From positions 1 to 64,000 of the forward strand of contig UCFC01000009.1 of assembly GCA_900471515.1 (NCBI GenBank): a stretch of DNA of 64,000 nucleotides, written 5' to 3'. A program made the translations under genes and the position numbers. A model generated the notes under the pieces. It searched no databases, was not told where the DNA came from, and saw only the letters and a program-made list of their open reading frames with translations. The stretch is from Hyphomicrobiales bacterium. GTDB lineage: Bacteria > Pseudomonadota > Alphaproteobacteria > Rhizobiales > Rhizobiaceae. Positions 18,090 through 26,340 of this stretch are shown here, piece by piece; positions within the stretch are counted from its first letter, which is position 1; each line of letters begins with the position of its first letter.

Positions 18090-18941
18090 TCACGGCCTGA
18101 CGAGCGACAGACGAAACTGCCGGGGTGTCGTGCCGGTTCGCTGTTTGAAGATATCGTAGAAACGGCTGCTGGAACCGAAACCACAGTCGAGGGCGATTTC
18201 CAGGATCGAATCCTCCGTCTCAGCCAGCCGTTGCATCGCTCTCGCAAGACGATAGCGCGTCAGATATTCCATGACGGAAATGCCGAGCACATCGCGAAAT
18301 GCCCGGTTGGCGGTGCTCGGATGCAGATTGGCGCGCCGGCCGAGATCCGCCAGGCTGAGCGGCTCCGAAAAATGTCGGTTGATGAGATCGGTCAGTGTTT
18401 CCGAATGGCGGATGGCGGGGCTTACGGGTGTCGCGGCGGCCGCGACCGACGGGCCTTGATCATCGGCGTGATCGAGGACGAGCCGACGCACCCTGAGTTT
18501 GGCCTCGTCGGCAATCAGCTGGCGCCGCAGGGGATCGCCCCCGCCCCATTCCTCGACCCATGCAGAAACAATTGACGAGGTCGTCTCGCGGCGGTGAGGT
18601 TCGACCACGAAGGCACCCTGCATGATCGCCTGCCTAGCCTTCTTGTCGATGGCGAGCGCGAGAAAATCGACGAGCGGAAGATAGATGCAGATAAGCGGGG
18701 CCTCCGGTGTCACCAAAATCGTCTGGTGCGGGATGGCGGCCCAGAACAAGACGAGACGTCCTGCCTCGACCCGCTCCTGACGGCCGTTGAAGAGATAGGT
18801 CATGGCGCCGTCGAGAAGCAGGTTGATTTCGACATGGTCGTGCCAATGTGCAGCGCTCATGGCATCTGCCGTATGGCGTTCGATCAGGAAGTCGCGTGGC
18901 GATCCCTTCCACTCACTGCTTTCGTCGAAATGATCCACCAT
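18090..18941 (-). CDS. AraC-family transcriptional regulator
   Basis: A 283-residue regulator with an N-terminal cupin-like sensor (HWHDHVEINLLLDGAMTYLF near residue 33) and a C-terminal double helix-turn-helix (about 185-280; LSLADLGRRANLHPSTANR and IALDCGFGSSSRFYDIFKQ). ATG 18941 is preceded by GGAAGT. It is divergent from the GH4 glycosidase with 104 bases between the starts, the same arrangement as the AraC-type MelR and the GH4 enzyme MelA in E. coli. It therefore probably activates the glycosidase in response to the sugar; the sensor domain differs from strictly arabinose-type proteins. Confidence 0.9.
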   Translation of the reverse strand: MVDHFDESSEWKGSPRDFLIERHTADAMSAAHWHDHVEINLLLDGAMTYLFNGRQERVEAGRLVLFWAAIPHQTILVTPEAPLICIYLPLVDFLALAIDKKARQAIMQGAFVVEPHRRETTSSIVSAWVEEWGGGDPLRRQLIADEAKLRVRRLVLDHADDQGPSVAAAATPVSPAIRHSETLTDLINRHFSEPLSLADLGRRANLHPSTANRAFRDVLGISVMEYLTRYRLARAMQRLAETEDSILEIALDCGFGSSSRFYDIFKQRTGTTPRQFRLSLVRP

Positions 18942-19045
18942 ACTTCCGCTCCGCTTCGATCCGGGAACACTTGCGCCAATATCAGGAAGAAATTCTCGAT
19001 TGGAAGAGGCACCACTATGGCAACATCGACTGGCCGGAGACCAAA

Positions 19046-20362
19046 ATGCCGAAGATTTGTCTCGTGGGTGCGGGCAGCACCGTTTTTGCGCAGAATATTC
19101 TGGGGGATGTGCTCTCAACGCCCTCGGGCAGCGACTATGTGATCAGCCTGTTCGATATCGATCCGGAACGGCTGAAGACGTCGGAGATCGTCGCGAGGCG
19201 TATCTGCGAGGCGCTCAATCTGCGAAAGGTGAAGATCGAAGCGACCCTTGATCGTCGCGAGGCGCTGCGCGGGTCGGATTTCGTTATCCTGATGATGCAG
19301 GTCGGGGGCTACAGGCCTGCCACGGTAACGGATTTCGACGTGCCGAAGAGATACGGGCTGCGACAGACGATTGCCGACACGCTCGGCATCGGCGGCATTT
19401 TCCGCGGGCTGCGCACCATCCCCGTGCTGGAGGCGATCTGCCGTGATATGGAGGAAGTCTGCCCGGACGCATTGCTGATGCAATATGTAAACCCAATGGC
19501 GATCAATTGCTGGGCGATCAAGGAACTGGCGCCCAGCATTCGCACGGTTGGCCTTTGCCACAGCGTCCAGCACACGGCCGCCCATCTGGCTTCCTGCCTT
19601 GGCGAAGACATTGCCGACATCAACTACATCTCGGCAGGCATCAACCATGTCGCCTTCTTCCTGAAATACGAGAAGCTGCATGCCGATGGGCGGCGGGAGG
19701 ATCTTTATCCCCGCCTGAAAACCCTGGCCGGCGAGGGTCGCGTACCGTCCGACGACCGCGTGCGCTTCGACGTGCTGAAGCGTCTCGGCCATTTCGTAAC
19801 GGAATCCAGCGAGCATTTCTCCGAATACACGTCCTGGTACATAAAGGACCGCCGCCCCGAGCTCATCGACAAGCTCAACATCCCGCTCGACGAATATATC
19901 AGCCGATGCGAAAGGCAGATCTCCGAATGGCATGCACTGCGCCGCGATCTCGAAGGCGACAGGCCGATCGAGGTCTGCCGCAGCAATGAATACGCGGCCG
20001 GCATCATCAACGCCGCAGTGACGGGTAATCCGGCGCTGGTCTACGGCAACGTTCCCAATCACGGCCTGATCGAGAACCTGCCGGCCGAATGTATCGTCGA
20101 AGTGCCCTGCCATGTGGACAGGAACGGTATTCAACCGACCCGTATCGGCAGGATCCCGTCACAGCTTGCTGCTGTCATGAAGCTCAGCATCTCGGTCCAG
20201 GAACTGACAGTGGAAGCGGCTCTGACGGGAAGACGTGACCGCATTTATCAGGCGGCCCTGCTCGATCCGCATACGTCGGCCGAACTGTCGCCAGACGAAA
20301 TCTGGACCATGGTCGACGACCTGATCGAAGCGCACGGAAACCTTCTGCCCAAGTACCACTGA
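19046..20362 (+). CDS. Glycoside hydrolase family 4 enzyme (alpha-galactosidase/alpha-glucosidase type)
   Basis: A 438-residue GH4 glycosidase, the family that cleaves by an NAD- and manganese-dependent oxidation/elimination. The NAD site is CLVGAGSTVFAQNILGD at residues 5-21. Mn ligands are expected in the conserved NPMAINCW and GLCHSVQHT (Cys-His), and the following INHVAFFL segment is also typical. It lacks the phosphate-binding signature expected of phospho-glycosidases as far as I can judge, so it resembles MelA/AglA enzymes acting on free sugars. ATG 19046 follows GGAGA. It is cytoplasmic, so the disaccharide must be imported, plausibly by the ABC system downstream. Confidence 0.9.
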   Translation: MPKICLVGAGSTVFAQNILGDVLSTPSGSDYVISLFDIDPERLKTSEIVARRICEALNLRKVKIEATLDRREALRGSDFVILMMQVGGYRPATVTDFDVPKRYGLRQTIADTLGIGGIFRGLRTIPVLEAICRDMEEVCPDALLMQYVNPMAINCWAIKELAPSIRTVGLCHSVQHTAAHLASCLGEDIADINYISAGINHVAFFLKYEKLHADGRREDLYPRLKTLAGEGRVPSDDRVRFDVLKRLGHFVTESSEHFSEYTSWYIKDRRPELIDKLNIPLDEYISRCERQISEWHALRRDLEGDRPIEVCRSNEYAAGIINAAVTGNPALVYGNVPNHGLIENLPAECIVEVPCHVDRNGIQPTRIGRIPSQLAAVMKLSISVQELTVEAALTGRRDRIYQAALLDPHTSAELSPDEIWTMVDDLIEAHGNLLPKYH

Positions 20363-20410
20363 GCTCTGGCCGGCGGCCAAGCCGCTCCGATAGGACCGAC
20401 GAGAAAGCGT

Positions 20411-20436
20411 GCCGTATTCCATTACGGCGCGTTTTT
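20411..20436 (+). terminator. Probable Rho-independent terminator after the GH4 gene
   Basis: A short stem GCCGTA (20411-20416) / TACGGC (20423-20428), extended by CG pairs outward with one mismatch, is followed by GCGTTTTT. It lies about 50 bases after the glycosidase stop and ahead of the DeoR operator, so the glycosidase and the DeoR operon are probably separate transcripts. Confidence 0.55.
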
Positions 20437-20482
20437 CGCGTTCCCTTTAACGCTTCGGCCGACAGCCCCAAAAAGATCACAA

Positions 20483-20512
20483 ACGATCAAAATCATGATT
20501 GACATTGATCGT
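20483..20512. promoter_or_regulatory. Candidate DeoR operator
   Basis: ACGATCAA (20483-20490) and TTGATCGT (20505-20512) are a perfect 8-bp inverted repeat, and the spacer begins with a second palindrome, AATCATGATT (20491-20500). The region is AT-rich, 52 bases upstream of the DeoR-family start, and likely overlaps the operon promoter. Autoregulation by the DeoR protein is the natural reading. Confidence 0.6.
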
Positions 20513-20563
20513 ATTGGGTGGGAACGTTGACGCAACAAGCAAAACCGCAGCAGGGAACAGCCG

Positions 20564-21358
20564 ATGAACCAGAGTGGCGGCGTAAAGACGGACCGGCTCG
20601 ATGCCATCAGAAGCCATCTCTATGCGAACGGCTTTTCGACCATCCAGGACCTGGCCGATGCCGTCGGCGCTTCGCTGGCGACGGTACGCCGCGATCTGCA
20701 GATCCTGGAACAGGATGGCGCCATCGACCGCGTGCACGGCGGCGCCCGCATTGCCGAGGGCTCTTCCGTCGAACTTGCCTTTCAGGAGCGGGAGAAGCGT
20801 CATCTCTCGGCCAAGCGGGCAATCGCCAATGCGGCCTACGAGAGGCTTCAGCCGCGAACGGCGATTTTCCTCGATGCCGGCACGACCGTCCTTCAACTTG
20901 CGCGGCTGATCCGCATCAATCCGATGCCGCTGCGCATCTTCACGAATGGCCTGATCGTCGCACAGGAATTTCTCAACATTCCGCATCTCGAGGTCGTGTT
21001 GCTCGGGGGGCAGTTGCGCAGCGAAAACGCCTCGCTTGTCGGCCCGCAGGCCGAGGCGATGCTGGAGACGATCTGGTTCGACCAGCTGTTTCTCGGCGCT
21101 AGCGCCATCAGCCCGGACGGAGCGATCTACAGCGTGGACAGCGCTGAAGCCAGCCTGAACCGGCGCATGCTCTCCCGCTCGGCCAACGGTTATGTTCTCG
21201 CCGATTCCTCCAAATTCGGAACGATGGCGACTTACAAGGTCGCGCCGCTCAACGCCGCGAAGCTGATCACTGACAAGGGCCTGACGCCGCACTGGCGCGC
21301 CGAGCTCGCCACTTTCGGCGTCGATACGACCTATGCCCAGCTCGGAGCAAAGGAATGA
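20564..21358 (+). CDS. DeoR-family transcriptional regulator (AgaR/GlpR type)
   Basis: A 264-residue sugar-phosphate-responsive repressor. The N-terminal helix-turn-helix (residues 10-66) has the DeoR signature IQDLADAVGASLATVRRDLQ and ends VHGGA. The DeoRC domain follows, with FLDAGTTVLQLARLI (sugar-phosphate binding, like the D-A/S-G-T-T motif) and LLGGQLRSENASLVG. It is the first gene of an eight-gene string and overlaps the kinase start by 4 bases. The inducer is expected to be a phosphorylated intermediate of the pathway it controls, such as a hexosamine or ketohexose phosphate. Confidence 0.93.
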   Translation: MNQSGGVKTDRLDAIRSHLYANGFSTIQDLADAVGASLATVRRDLQILEQDGAIDRVHGGARIAEGSSVELAFQEREKRHLSAKRAIANAAYERLQPRTAIFLDAGTTVLQLARLIRINPMPLRIFTNGLIVAQEFLNIPHLEVVLLGGQLRSENASLVGPQAEAMLETIWFDQLFLGASAISPDGAIYSVDSAEASLNRRMLSRSANGYVLADSSKFGTMATYKVAPLNAAKLITDKGLTPHWRAELATFGVDTTYAQLGAKE

Positions 21359-22317
21359 GCGGCGAGATGATCCTCGGCATCGATGGTGGCGGCAGCAAGG
21401 TGCTTGTCACTCTGGCCGACAGGGACGGCGAGATCCTGCGGACCTCGCTTGGCGGTGGCGTCAATCCAATGGACAATCCGGACTGGCGTCGCGAGCTGGA
21501 GCGGCATATCGCCCCCTTCCGCAATGAGGCGGGACTGGCTGCCCTCGGTGCCGCCCTGCCCGCTTATGGCGAAGTCGCGCATCTCTCCGCGCTCCAGAAA
21601 CAGTGCATCGACGAAGCCTTTCCGGATATCTCAAGGATCGTGCTGAATGACGTCGATGCCGCCCACCTTGGCGCCTTTGCCGGTCGGCCGGGCATTCTCG
21701 TCCTGTCGGGAACCGGCTCCATGTCCTGGGCGCGCAACGGCGCGGGAATCTCCGCACGCGCGGGCGGCTGGGGCGATGTGGTCGGCGACGAGGGCAGCAG
21801 CTACTGGATCGGCCGGCAGGCGCTGCATCTCATCAGCCAGAGCCTGGACGGACGCGCCGGGCCGACCGCGCTGGCGAAGGCCGCCTACGACCACCTGCAA
21901 CTCGACATCTCCGATCCGATGAACGCACTCGGCGGCTGGATCAGCGGGCTCGCACGGCCACGCGCGGGTATTGCCGCGCTCTCCGTTCTTGTCGACCAGG
22001 TGGCGAGCCAGGGTGACGAGGCAGCGATCGGTCTGATCGAAAGGGCGGCCGACGAACTCGCCAAGCACCATCGGGCGATATCAGGCCATTGCGAGGCCGG
22101 CACCGATTGGACCTATGCGGGCGGTACTTTTTCCAGCCGCCTGCTGCTCGATGCCGTCGAAAGGCGGATCGGCCGACCGGCGGTTTCGCCGGTACTTCCT
22201 CCCATTGGCGGCGCGCTTCTGGCCGCCGCCCAACTTCTCGGCTGGCCCCTGAACGAGCGCTGGTTCGGGCAAATCGCGGTCGCGGCGCAAGCCGTGATCG
22301 CGCGATCACGACAATGA
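21355..22317 (+). CDS. BadF/BadG/BcrA/BcrD-type ATPase, probable N-acetylhexosamine kinase
   Basis: A 320-residue member of the ASKHA fold group related to N-acetylglucosamine kinases. The phosphate-1 motif is GIDGGGSKVLVTLAD (residues 8-22), the phosphate-2 motif VLSGTGSMSWARNG (near 119), and GGWGDVVGDEGSSYWIG is the segment shared with NAGK-type kinases. It probably phosphorylates an intracellular amino sugar delivered by the ABC transporter encoded next. ATGA overlap with the DeoR gene indicates coupling. No deacetylase (NagA/AgaA) is encoded nearby, so the sugar may be non-acetylated or the deacetylase lies elsewhere. Confidence 0.85.
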   Translation: MSGEMILGIDGGGSKVLVTLADRDGEILRTSLGGGVNPMDNPDWRRELERHIAPFRNEAGLAALGAALPAYGEVAHLSALQKQCIDEAFPDISRIVLNDVDAAHLGAFAGRPGILVLSGTGSMSWARNGAGISARAGGWGDVVGDEGSSYWIGRQALHLISQSLDGRAGPTALAKAAYDHLQLDISDPMNALGGWISGLARPRAGIAALSVLVDQVASQGDEAAIGLIERAADELAKHHRAISGHCEAGTDWTYAGGTFSSRLLLDAVERRIGRPAVSPVLPPIGGALLAAAQLLGWPLNERWFGQIAVAAQAVIARSRQ

Positions 22318-22344
22318 GTGTCAATGATAACGAAGGATGGGAAC

Positions 22345-23601
22345 ATGCGTAATTTCATATTGCCTTTGCTTGCCTCAGCTGCCCTTACGGTTGCCCTGCC
22401 TGCCATGGCAGACGACGCCAAGCCGCTTGCCGGCCAGTCGATCACGGTGCTGATGCCCTCGCCGCAGGGCGCGACCGTTGCGGCCGATTTTGAAGCCGAG
22501 ACCGGCATTCATGTCGATCTCCAGACCCTCTCCTGGGACGACATCCGCCCGAAACTGGTAACGGCGCTGGTCGCCGGCACGGCGCCCGCCGATGTGACGG
22601 AATTCGACTGGTCCTGGACAGGGCAGTTCAGCGCAGCCGGCTGGTACATGCCGCTGAACGACGTGATCGACAAGGACACGGTCGCCGACATCGGCGTCGC
22701 CAAGATCTTCACCGTGGACGGCCAGCTGCTCGGCGTACCCTATACGAACGACTTCCGCGTCATGCTGGTCAACAAGAAGCATTTCACGGATGCCGGTGTC
22801 GCCGAAATGCCGAAGACGCTCGACGCTCTGGTCGCTGCCGCCAAGAAGATCAAGGACAAGGGCATTTCCACCTATCCGATCGGCCTGCCGCTCTCGGCGA
22901 CCGAGGGCGCCTCCACCAGCTGGTATCTGCTGACCAAGGCCTTCGGCGGCGAACTCTTCGACAAGGATTTCAAGCCGCTTTTCCTCACGCCCGATTCAGC
23001 CGGCTACAAGGCGCTCGCCTTCGAACTGCAGCTCTTGAAAGACGGCCTGGTCGATCCGGCCTCCACGGGTCTCAAGGACAGCCAGATCAACGAGAGCATG
23101 TTTGCCCAGGGCCTGACCAGCATCATGATCTCTGGTGAGCCCGGCCGACTGGGCCAGATGAACGATCCGAAACAGTCCAAGGTTGCCGGCCAGGTGGAGG
23201 CGATCCTCGTTCCGACCGAAAGCGGCCAGACCCGCAGCTTCGGCCTTCCGGAAGCGCTCGCCATTCCGAACGTCTCGCAGAACAAGGAAGCGGCGGTCGC
23301 CTTCGTCAAATGGTTCACCAGCCGCGAATTCCAGAAGAAGAATGCGGCAAACGGCTTCCTGCCGACGCGCACCTCCGCCCTCTCCGAGCTCAACAAGGAA
23401 GGCAAGCTGACAAGCGGCGACACGCTGGTCGCGCAGTCCAAGACCGTCGAGCCGCTGTTCCAGCAGGGAACGCCGCCATGGTATCCGCAGTTTTCGAGCG
23501 CGGTGAACACGGCGATCAATAGCGCGGCAAAGGATCAGATGACTGTCGACCAGGCCATGCAGGCCATCGCCGACGCCGCCAAGCAGGCTATGGCGCAATG
23601 A
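22345..23601 (+). CDS. Carbohydrate ABC transporter binding protein
   Basis: A 418-residue family 1 solute-binding protein with a Sec signal peptide (FILPLLASAALTVALPAMA, cleavage before DDAKP). The body has the expected alternating domains: ITVLMPSPQGATVAADFEAETG near the start, then VTEFDWSWTGQF and LLGVPYTNDFRVMLVNKK. ATG 22345 is supported by AAGGATGG; a GTG at 22318 would spoil the signal peptide. Its stop overlaps the first permease by 4 bases. It provides substrate recognition for the sugar importer completed by the next two permeases and the ATPase 4 kb downstream. Confidence 0.93.
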   Translation: MRNFILPLLASAALTVALPAMADDAKPLAGQSITVLMPSPQGATVAADFEAETGIHVDLQTLSWDDIRPKLVTALVAGTAPADVTEFDWSWTGQFSAAGWYMPLNDVIDKDTVADIGVAKIFTVDGQLLGVPYTNDFRVMLVNKKHFTDAGVAEMPKTLDALVAAAKKIKDKGISTYPIGLPLSATEGASTSWYLLTKAFGGELFDKDFKPLFLTPDSAGYKALAFELQLLKDGLVDPASTGLKDSQINESMFAQGLTSIMISGEPGRLGQMNDPKQSKVAGQVEAILVPTESGQTRSFGLPEALAIPNVSQNKEAAVAFVKWFTSREFQKKNAANGFLPTRTSALSELNKEGKLTSGDTLVAQSKTVEPLFQQGTPPWYPQFSSAVNTAINSAAKDQMTVDQAMQAIADAAKQAMAQ

Positions 23602-24515
23602 CAACAGTCACCGCCGAAGGTGTCGCAGCCAAGCGGAGTGTCGGCCTCAACGCCGACACCATGCTCGGACTGCTGCTGGTGCTGCCGATCCTTCTCACCA
23701 TGGCGGCACTGGTCTTCTATCCGATGGGCCGGACGGTCTGGGACTCGCTGCATCGGGTCAATCCGATGCAGGCGGGAACCCCCTTTGTCGGACTGGAGAA
23801 CTACACGCGCATGCTGTCCGACGGACAGCTGGCATCGACCTGGGCGAACACGCTCGTCTATGTCGTCCTCGCCGTCGTTGCCGAAACCGTCTTCGGCGTG
23901 CTTGCCGCAGCCCTCATCAACCAGGTGAAGGTCGGGCGGCAATGGGTGCTTGCAGCCGTCATCCTGCCCTGGGCACTTCCCGGCGTCGTCAATTCCGTCA
24001 TCTGGCTGTGGATCTATCAGCCGGGCGCGGGCCTGCTGAACGGCATCCTCGTCGCCATGGGCCTGCCCTTCGAAAATCACGTCTGGTTCAACGACCGGAC
24101 GAGCGCGATCATCGCTGTAACCGTCGTGCACGTCTGGCGCATGATGCCGCTGACCATCGTCATCGTGCTCGCCGCGATGCAGAGCATCCCGGCCCACCTC
24201 TATGAGGCGGCCCGCATCGACGGCGCAACGCGCGTGCAGATGTTCAGTCTGGTCACGCTTCCGCTCGTGCGCAGCGCCATTGCCGTTGCCATGACGAACG
24301 CGACGGTCAATGCCTTCAACCTCTTCGACGAGGCCTGGGTGCTTGCCGGATCGAGCCTCGAAACGCGGCCGATCCTCGTGCAGATCTATCTCGAGACGTT
24401 CCAGAACCTCCGCTTCTCCTACGGCATGGCCCTTTCGGTGGTCATCACCCTGGTGTCGCTGCTGGTGTCGCTCGTCTACGTCCTTCGCGTCTATCGCAAC
24501 ACACGGTTCGACTGA
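23598..24515 (+). CDS. Carbohydrate ABC transporter permease (MalF/UgpA type)
   Basis: A 305-residue inner-membrane permease with six hydrophobic segments starting TMLGLLLVLPILLTMAALVFYP. The EAA loop is LYEAARIDGATRVQMFSLV near residue 200. It has the usual N-terminal cytoplasmic tail of about 25 residues. The gene overlaps both the upstream binding protein gene (ATGA) and the downstream permease (one base). It forms the membrane pore together with the MalG-type partner. Confidence 0.93.
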   Translation: MTTVTAEGVAAKRSVGLNADTMLGLLLVLPILLTMAALVFYPMGRTVWDSLHRVNPMQAGTPFVGLENYTRMLSDGQLASTWANTLVYVVLAVVAETVFGVLAAALINQVKVGRQWVLAAVILPWALPGVVNSVIWLWIYQPGAGLLNGILVAMGLPFENHVWFNDRTSAIIAVTVVHVWRMMPLTIVIVLAAMQSIPAHLYEAARIDGATRVQMFSLVTLPLVRSAIAVAMTNATVNAFNLFDEAWVLAGSSLETRPILVQIYLETFQNLRFSYGMALSVVITLVSLLVSLVYVLRVYRNTRFD

Positions 24516-25372
24516 TGAAACCAACCATTCTCTATCGCCTGATGATATGGGCCGGTATTGCCGTGCTGCTGGTCTGGTCGCTCGGACCGATCTATTGGAC
24601 GCTCGCAAGCTCGGTAACGCCGACGGAGGATTTTTCGACGCGGCCGATCCACTTCTTCCCGCAGCATTTCACGCTCGACCACTATTCTCGCCTGCTCGGC
24701 ATCGACATCGACCGGATCGGCGGGGTGGAGGTGTGGAAGCAGTTCCGCGCTGCGCTGCTCAACAGCGTGATCACCTCTGCGGCCGCCACGCTGCTCTGCG
24801 TGGCGATCTCGGCGCTCGGCGCCTATGCCTTCACCCGGATGCGTTTTCCCGGTCGGCACATCCTGTTTGCGGCAGTCGTCGCAACGCTTGCCATCCCGGC
24901 CTATGCGGTGTTGATCCCGCTCTATCAGATCATGATCAAGATGCGCCTCGTCGATACCTATACCGGCGTTTCGCTGATCTATGTCTCGGCCTATCTGCCG
25001 CTCTCGCTCTGGCTGTTGCGCAGCGTTTTCGAGCAGCTTCCGATCGCGCTTGAAGAGGCCGCGCAGCTGGACGGCGCAGGACGCCTCTTCATCTTCTTCA
25101 ACATTGTGCTGCCGCTGGCAGGACCGGGTCTGACGGCAGCCGCCATCCTCACCTTCCTGGGAGCCTGGGGCCAATACCTCGTTCCCCTCATCTTCTCGCC
25201 GCAGGCGACGAAACCCCTGACGGTCCTCATCCCGGAATTCGTCACCAAGAATTTCATCGACTACGGACTGATCACGGCAAGCGGATCGATCGCGATCGTC
25301 ATCCCCGCCCTGGTCGTCATCTTCCTCAACCGATACCTCGTCAGCGGCCTGCTGGCTGGTTCGGTCAAATAA
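24515..25372 (+). CDS. Carbohydrate ABC transporter permease (MalG/UgpE type)
   Basis: A 285-residue partner permease. It starts with a membrane anchor (LMIWAGIAVLLVWSLGPIYWT), has the periplasmic loop TPTEDFSTRPIHFFPQHFTL usual for MalG-type proteins, and an EAA loop ALEEAAQLDGAGRLFIFFNI near residue 185. Membrane spans continue to the C-terminus (VVIFLNRYLVSGLLAGSVK, the conserved ending). It lies 11 bases before the SIS-domain gene, in the same operon. Confidence 0.93.
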   Translation: MKPTILYRLMIWAGIAVLLVWSLGPIYWTLASSVTPTEDFSTRPIHFFPQHFTLDHYSRLLGIDIDRIGGVEVWKQFRAALLNSVITSAAATLLCVAISALGAYAFTRMRFPGRHILFAAVVATLAIPAYAVLIPLYQIMIKMRLVDTYTGVSLIYVSAYLPLSLWLLRSVFEQLPIALEEAAQLDGAGRLFIFFNIVLPLAGPGLTAAAILTFLGAWGQYLVPLIFSPQATKPLTVLIPEFVTKNFIDYGLITASGSIAIVIPALVVIFLNRYLVSGLLAGSVK

Positions 25373-25383
25373 TCGGAGACATC

Positions 25384-26340
25384 ATGAACACGACCGAAAA
25401 GGTAATCTTCGAGCAGTTCCCCTATTGGGAAAAAGCGATCGGCTCGAATGCGGCAAGCGGCAAGGTGGACGATCTCCTCGTCTTCGTCGGCTGCGGCACC
25501 TCCTTCAACCTCGCTTTGTCTCTGGCCGCCTACGCCAACAGCCTGAAGCGCAAGGCGATCGCGGTTCCCGGCGCGGAATGGCTGAACCGGCCCTCCTGTT
25601 TCTGGCCGGAATGGCAGAAGACCCATGTGGTGGCGCTCTCCCGCAGCGGGGAAACCACCGAGACGGTCGCCGCCGCAAAGGCAAGCCGTGCGGCGGGAGC
25701 CTTCGTGACTGCCGTAACGGTCGAGCCGGAAAGCGCGCTGGCGAAGAATTGCGACCAGCTGATCTGCTCGCCGACCCATCCTGAGGAGGGCATCGTCATG
25801 ACGGTTTCGGCAAGCCTTATGGTTCTGCTCAGCCTGCAACTGATCGGCCAGATCGTGCCAGCCTCGGTCGTCGCATCGGCACGTCAGCTCGCAAATGCGC
25901 TCGACGATGCCCTGCCCGATATTATCAAGGATCGTTCGCACTTCGTCTTTCTGGGCGGCGGCCCGCTGTTCGGCGTCGCGCTCGAAGGTGCCCTCAAGCT
26001 GATGGAAATGAGCCAGCTCATGACGCAGGCCTTCCATCCGCTCGAATACCGCCACGGCCCGATCAGCCTCGTCGACGAAAAGACGGCCGCGATCATGCTC
26101 TACAGCTCGGACCAGAGACAGGCGGAGGCCAAGCTCGTCGGCGAATTGCGGGAAAAAGGCGCCGTGGTCATCGGCTTCGGCGGCCCCGGTGATCTGGAGC
26201 TTCCTGTTGATGTCGATCTGTCGCTCGCCGGTCTCGTCGTCCTGCCGGCACTGCAGATCCTCGGCGAACGCGCCGCGCAGTCGCGGCAGATCGACACCGT
26301 CTCGCCGCGTCATCTCACCAAGGTCGTGACACTGGTATGA
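25384..26340 (+). CDS. SIS-domain sugar isomerase/deaminase (AgaS-like)
   Basis: A 318-residue protein with two SIS domains, as in AgaS and the isomerase half of GlmS. Domain 1 contains VFVGCGTSFNLALSLAAYA (about residue 33) and ALSRSGETTETVAAAKAS (about 82). Domain 2 contains FLGGGPLFGVALEGALKLMEM and AFHPLEYRHGPISLV with the catalytic Glu/His. AgaS-type enzymes deaminate and isomerise galactosamine 6-phosphate to tagatose 6-phosphate. With the kinase upstream and the KbaZ-like protein downstream this fits a galactosamine-type route. A fructoselysine- or glucosamine-type substrate is the main alternative. The stop overlaps the next gene (ATGA). Confidence 0.85.
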   Translation: MNTTEKVIFEQFPYWEKAIGSNAASGKVDDLLVFVGCGTSFNLALSLAAYANSLKRKAIAVPGAEWLNRPSCFWPEWQKTHVVALSRSGETTETVAAAKASRAAGAFVTAVTVEPESALAKNCDQLICSPTHPEEGIVMTVSASLMVLLSLQLIGQIVPASVVASARQLANALDDALPDIIKDRSHFVFLGGGPLFGVALEGALKLMEMSQLMTQAFHPLEYRHGPISLVDEKTAAIMLYSSDQRQAEAKLVGELREKGAVVIGFGGPGDLELPVDVDLSLAGLVVLPALQILGERAAQSRQIDTVSPRHLTKVVTLV

